This document shows, in pieces, positions 63,902 through 64,000 of a stretch of DNA of 64,000 bases. Source of the DNA: Bathynomus jamesi (Eukaryota; Arthropoda; Malacostraca; Isopoda; Cirolanidae); assembly GCA_023014485.1 (NCBI GenBank), contig JAJOZX010002705.1, positions 551,140 through 615,139 on the forward strand, given 5' to 3'. How positions within the stretch are numbered: position 1 is the stretch's first letter; each line of letters begins with the position of its first letter. Below the pieces are notes generated by a model. That model had not been told where the DNA came from and made no database searches. It saw nothing but the letters and a program-made list of their open reading frames with translations. Both the position numbers and the translations under genes were made by a program.

Positions 63902-64000
63902 CAGGGTGTTTCAGGTCGACCTAAAATAACTTCATATTAGTTACGGAATTACTATGACAAACTTCAAATACCAAATACAAACTACAAATCCAATTTGTAG
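63902..64000 (+). mobile_element. Start of another mariner-like element, cut by the window end
   Basis: CAGGGTGTTTCAGGTCGACC begins at 63902, right after the TA of the fold-back element, and looks like a mariner terminus. Only 99 bases are visible. Confidence 0.35.

Overview
The window is eukaryotic, repeat-dominated DNA with no host protein-coding gene that I can recognise. Short TTAGG/CCTAA runs, dense AT, CA and GA microsatellites and the mix of transposon families (Polinton/Maverick, Penelope-like, CR1/Jockey-like LINEs, mariner/Tc1, hAT, PIF-Harbinger, tRNA- and 5S-derived SINEs) fit an arthropod, perhaps a crustacean. The species is inference only.

Layout. 0-10 kb: tRNA-SINEs, a 3' Penelope-like element with a GIY-YIG endonuclease, 5S-rRNA-derived SINEs, a palindromic MITE and a LINE fragment. 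11.1-12.9 kb: a 264-bp tandem array carrying seven tRNA-like units, five in one orientation and two inverted. 13-19.5 kb: a decayed LINE on the minus strand, interrupted by a mariner (TA target duplication) and a CAGGCTTG-type MITE. 20.9-29.5 kb: MITEs, a deleted Harbinger, a degenerate minisatellite, an inverted GGAGTGACATAA array, a deleted hAT and a perfect 69-bp palindrome with a hammerhead-like core. 33-36 kb: a second LINE of the same group. 36.4-40.7 kb: a ZMYM1-like hAT transposase relic with recognisable exons and an inserted 550-bp MITE with a perfect 8-bp target duplication.

41,012-58,957 is the centrepiece: a Polinton of about 17.9 kb with terminal inverted repeats of about 420 bp beginning AGTAGTATAG and a 5-6 bp (G/T)GCGCC target duplication. 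On the minus strand it carries a compact virion module, with genes abutting or overlapping by a few bases: A32-like packaging ATPase, a 107-aa protein, a 242-aa protein, integrase with chromodomain, penton-like minor capsid protein, a basic core-like protein, double-jelly-roll-type major capsid protein and an adenain-like protease. On the plus strand lie the protein-primed DNA polymerase B and a block of three or four small unidentified genes. The polymerase appears to have spliced 5' exons at 44.6-45.6 kb whose phases match an acceptor at 51,618. The whole antisense virion module would then sit inside a 6-kb polymerase intron. The leader exons are tandemly duplicated, and the large exon has a 1-nt deficit in a C-run.

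59-64 kb: another dimeric-tRNA SINE against the Polinton edge, three mariner derivatives, a Penelope RT relic, a 215-bp hAT MITE with a perfect 8-bp target duplication, and a fold-back mariner (61.9-63.9 kb) enclosing a poly-A-tailed LINE and a second copy of a dispersed 440-bp repeat.

The Polinton is the only unit whose genes work together: integrase for insertion, polB for protein-primed replication, and ATPase, protease and two capsid proteins for a putative virion. Nearly everything else is inactive by stops, frameshifts or internal deletion.
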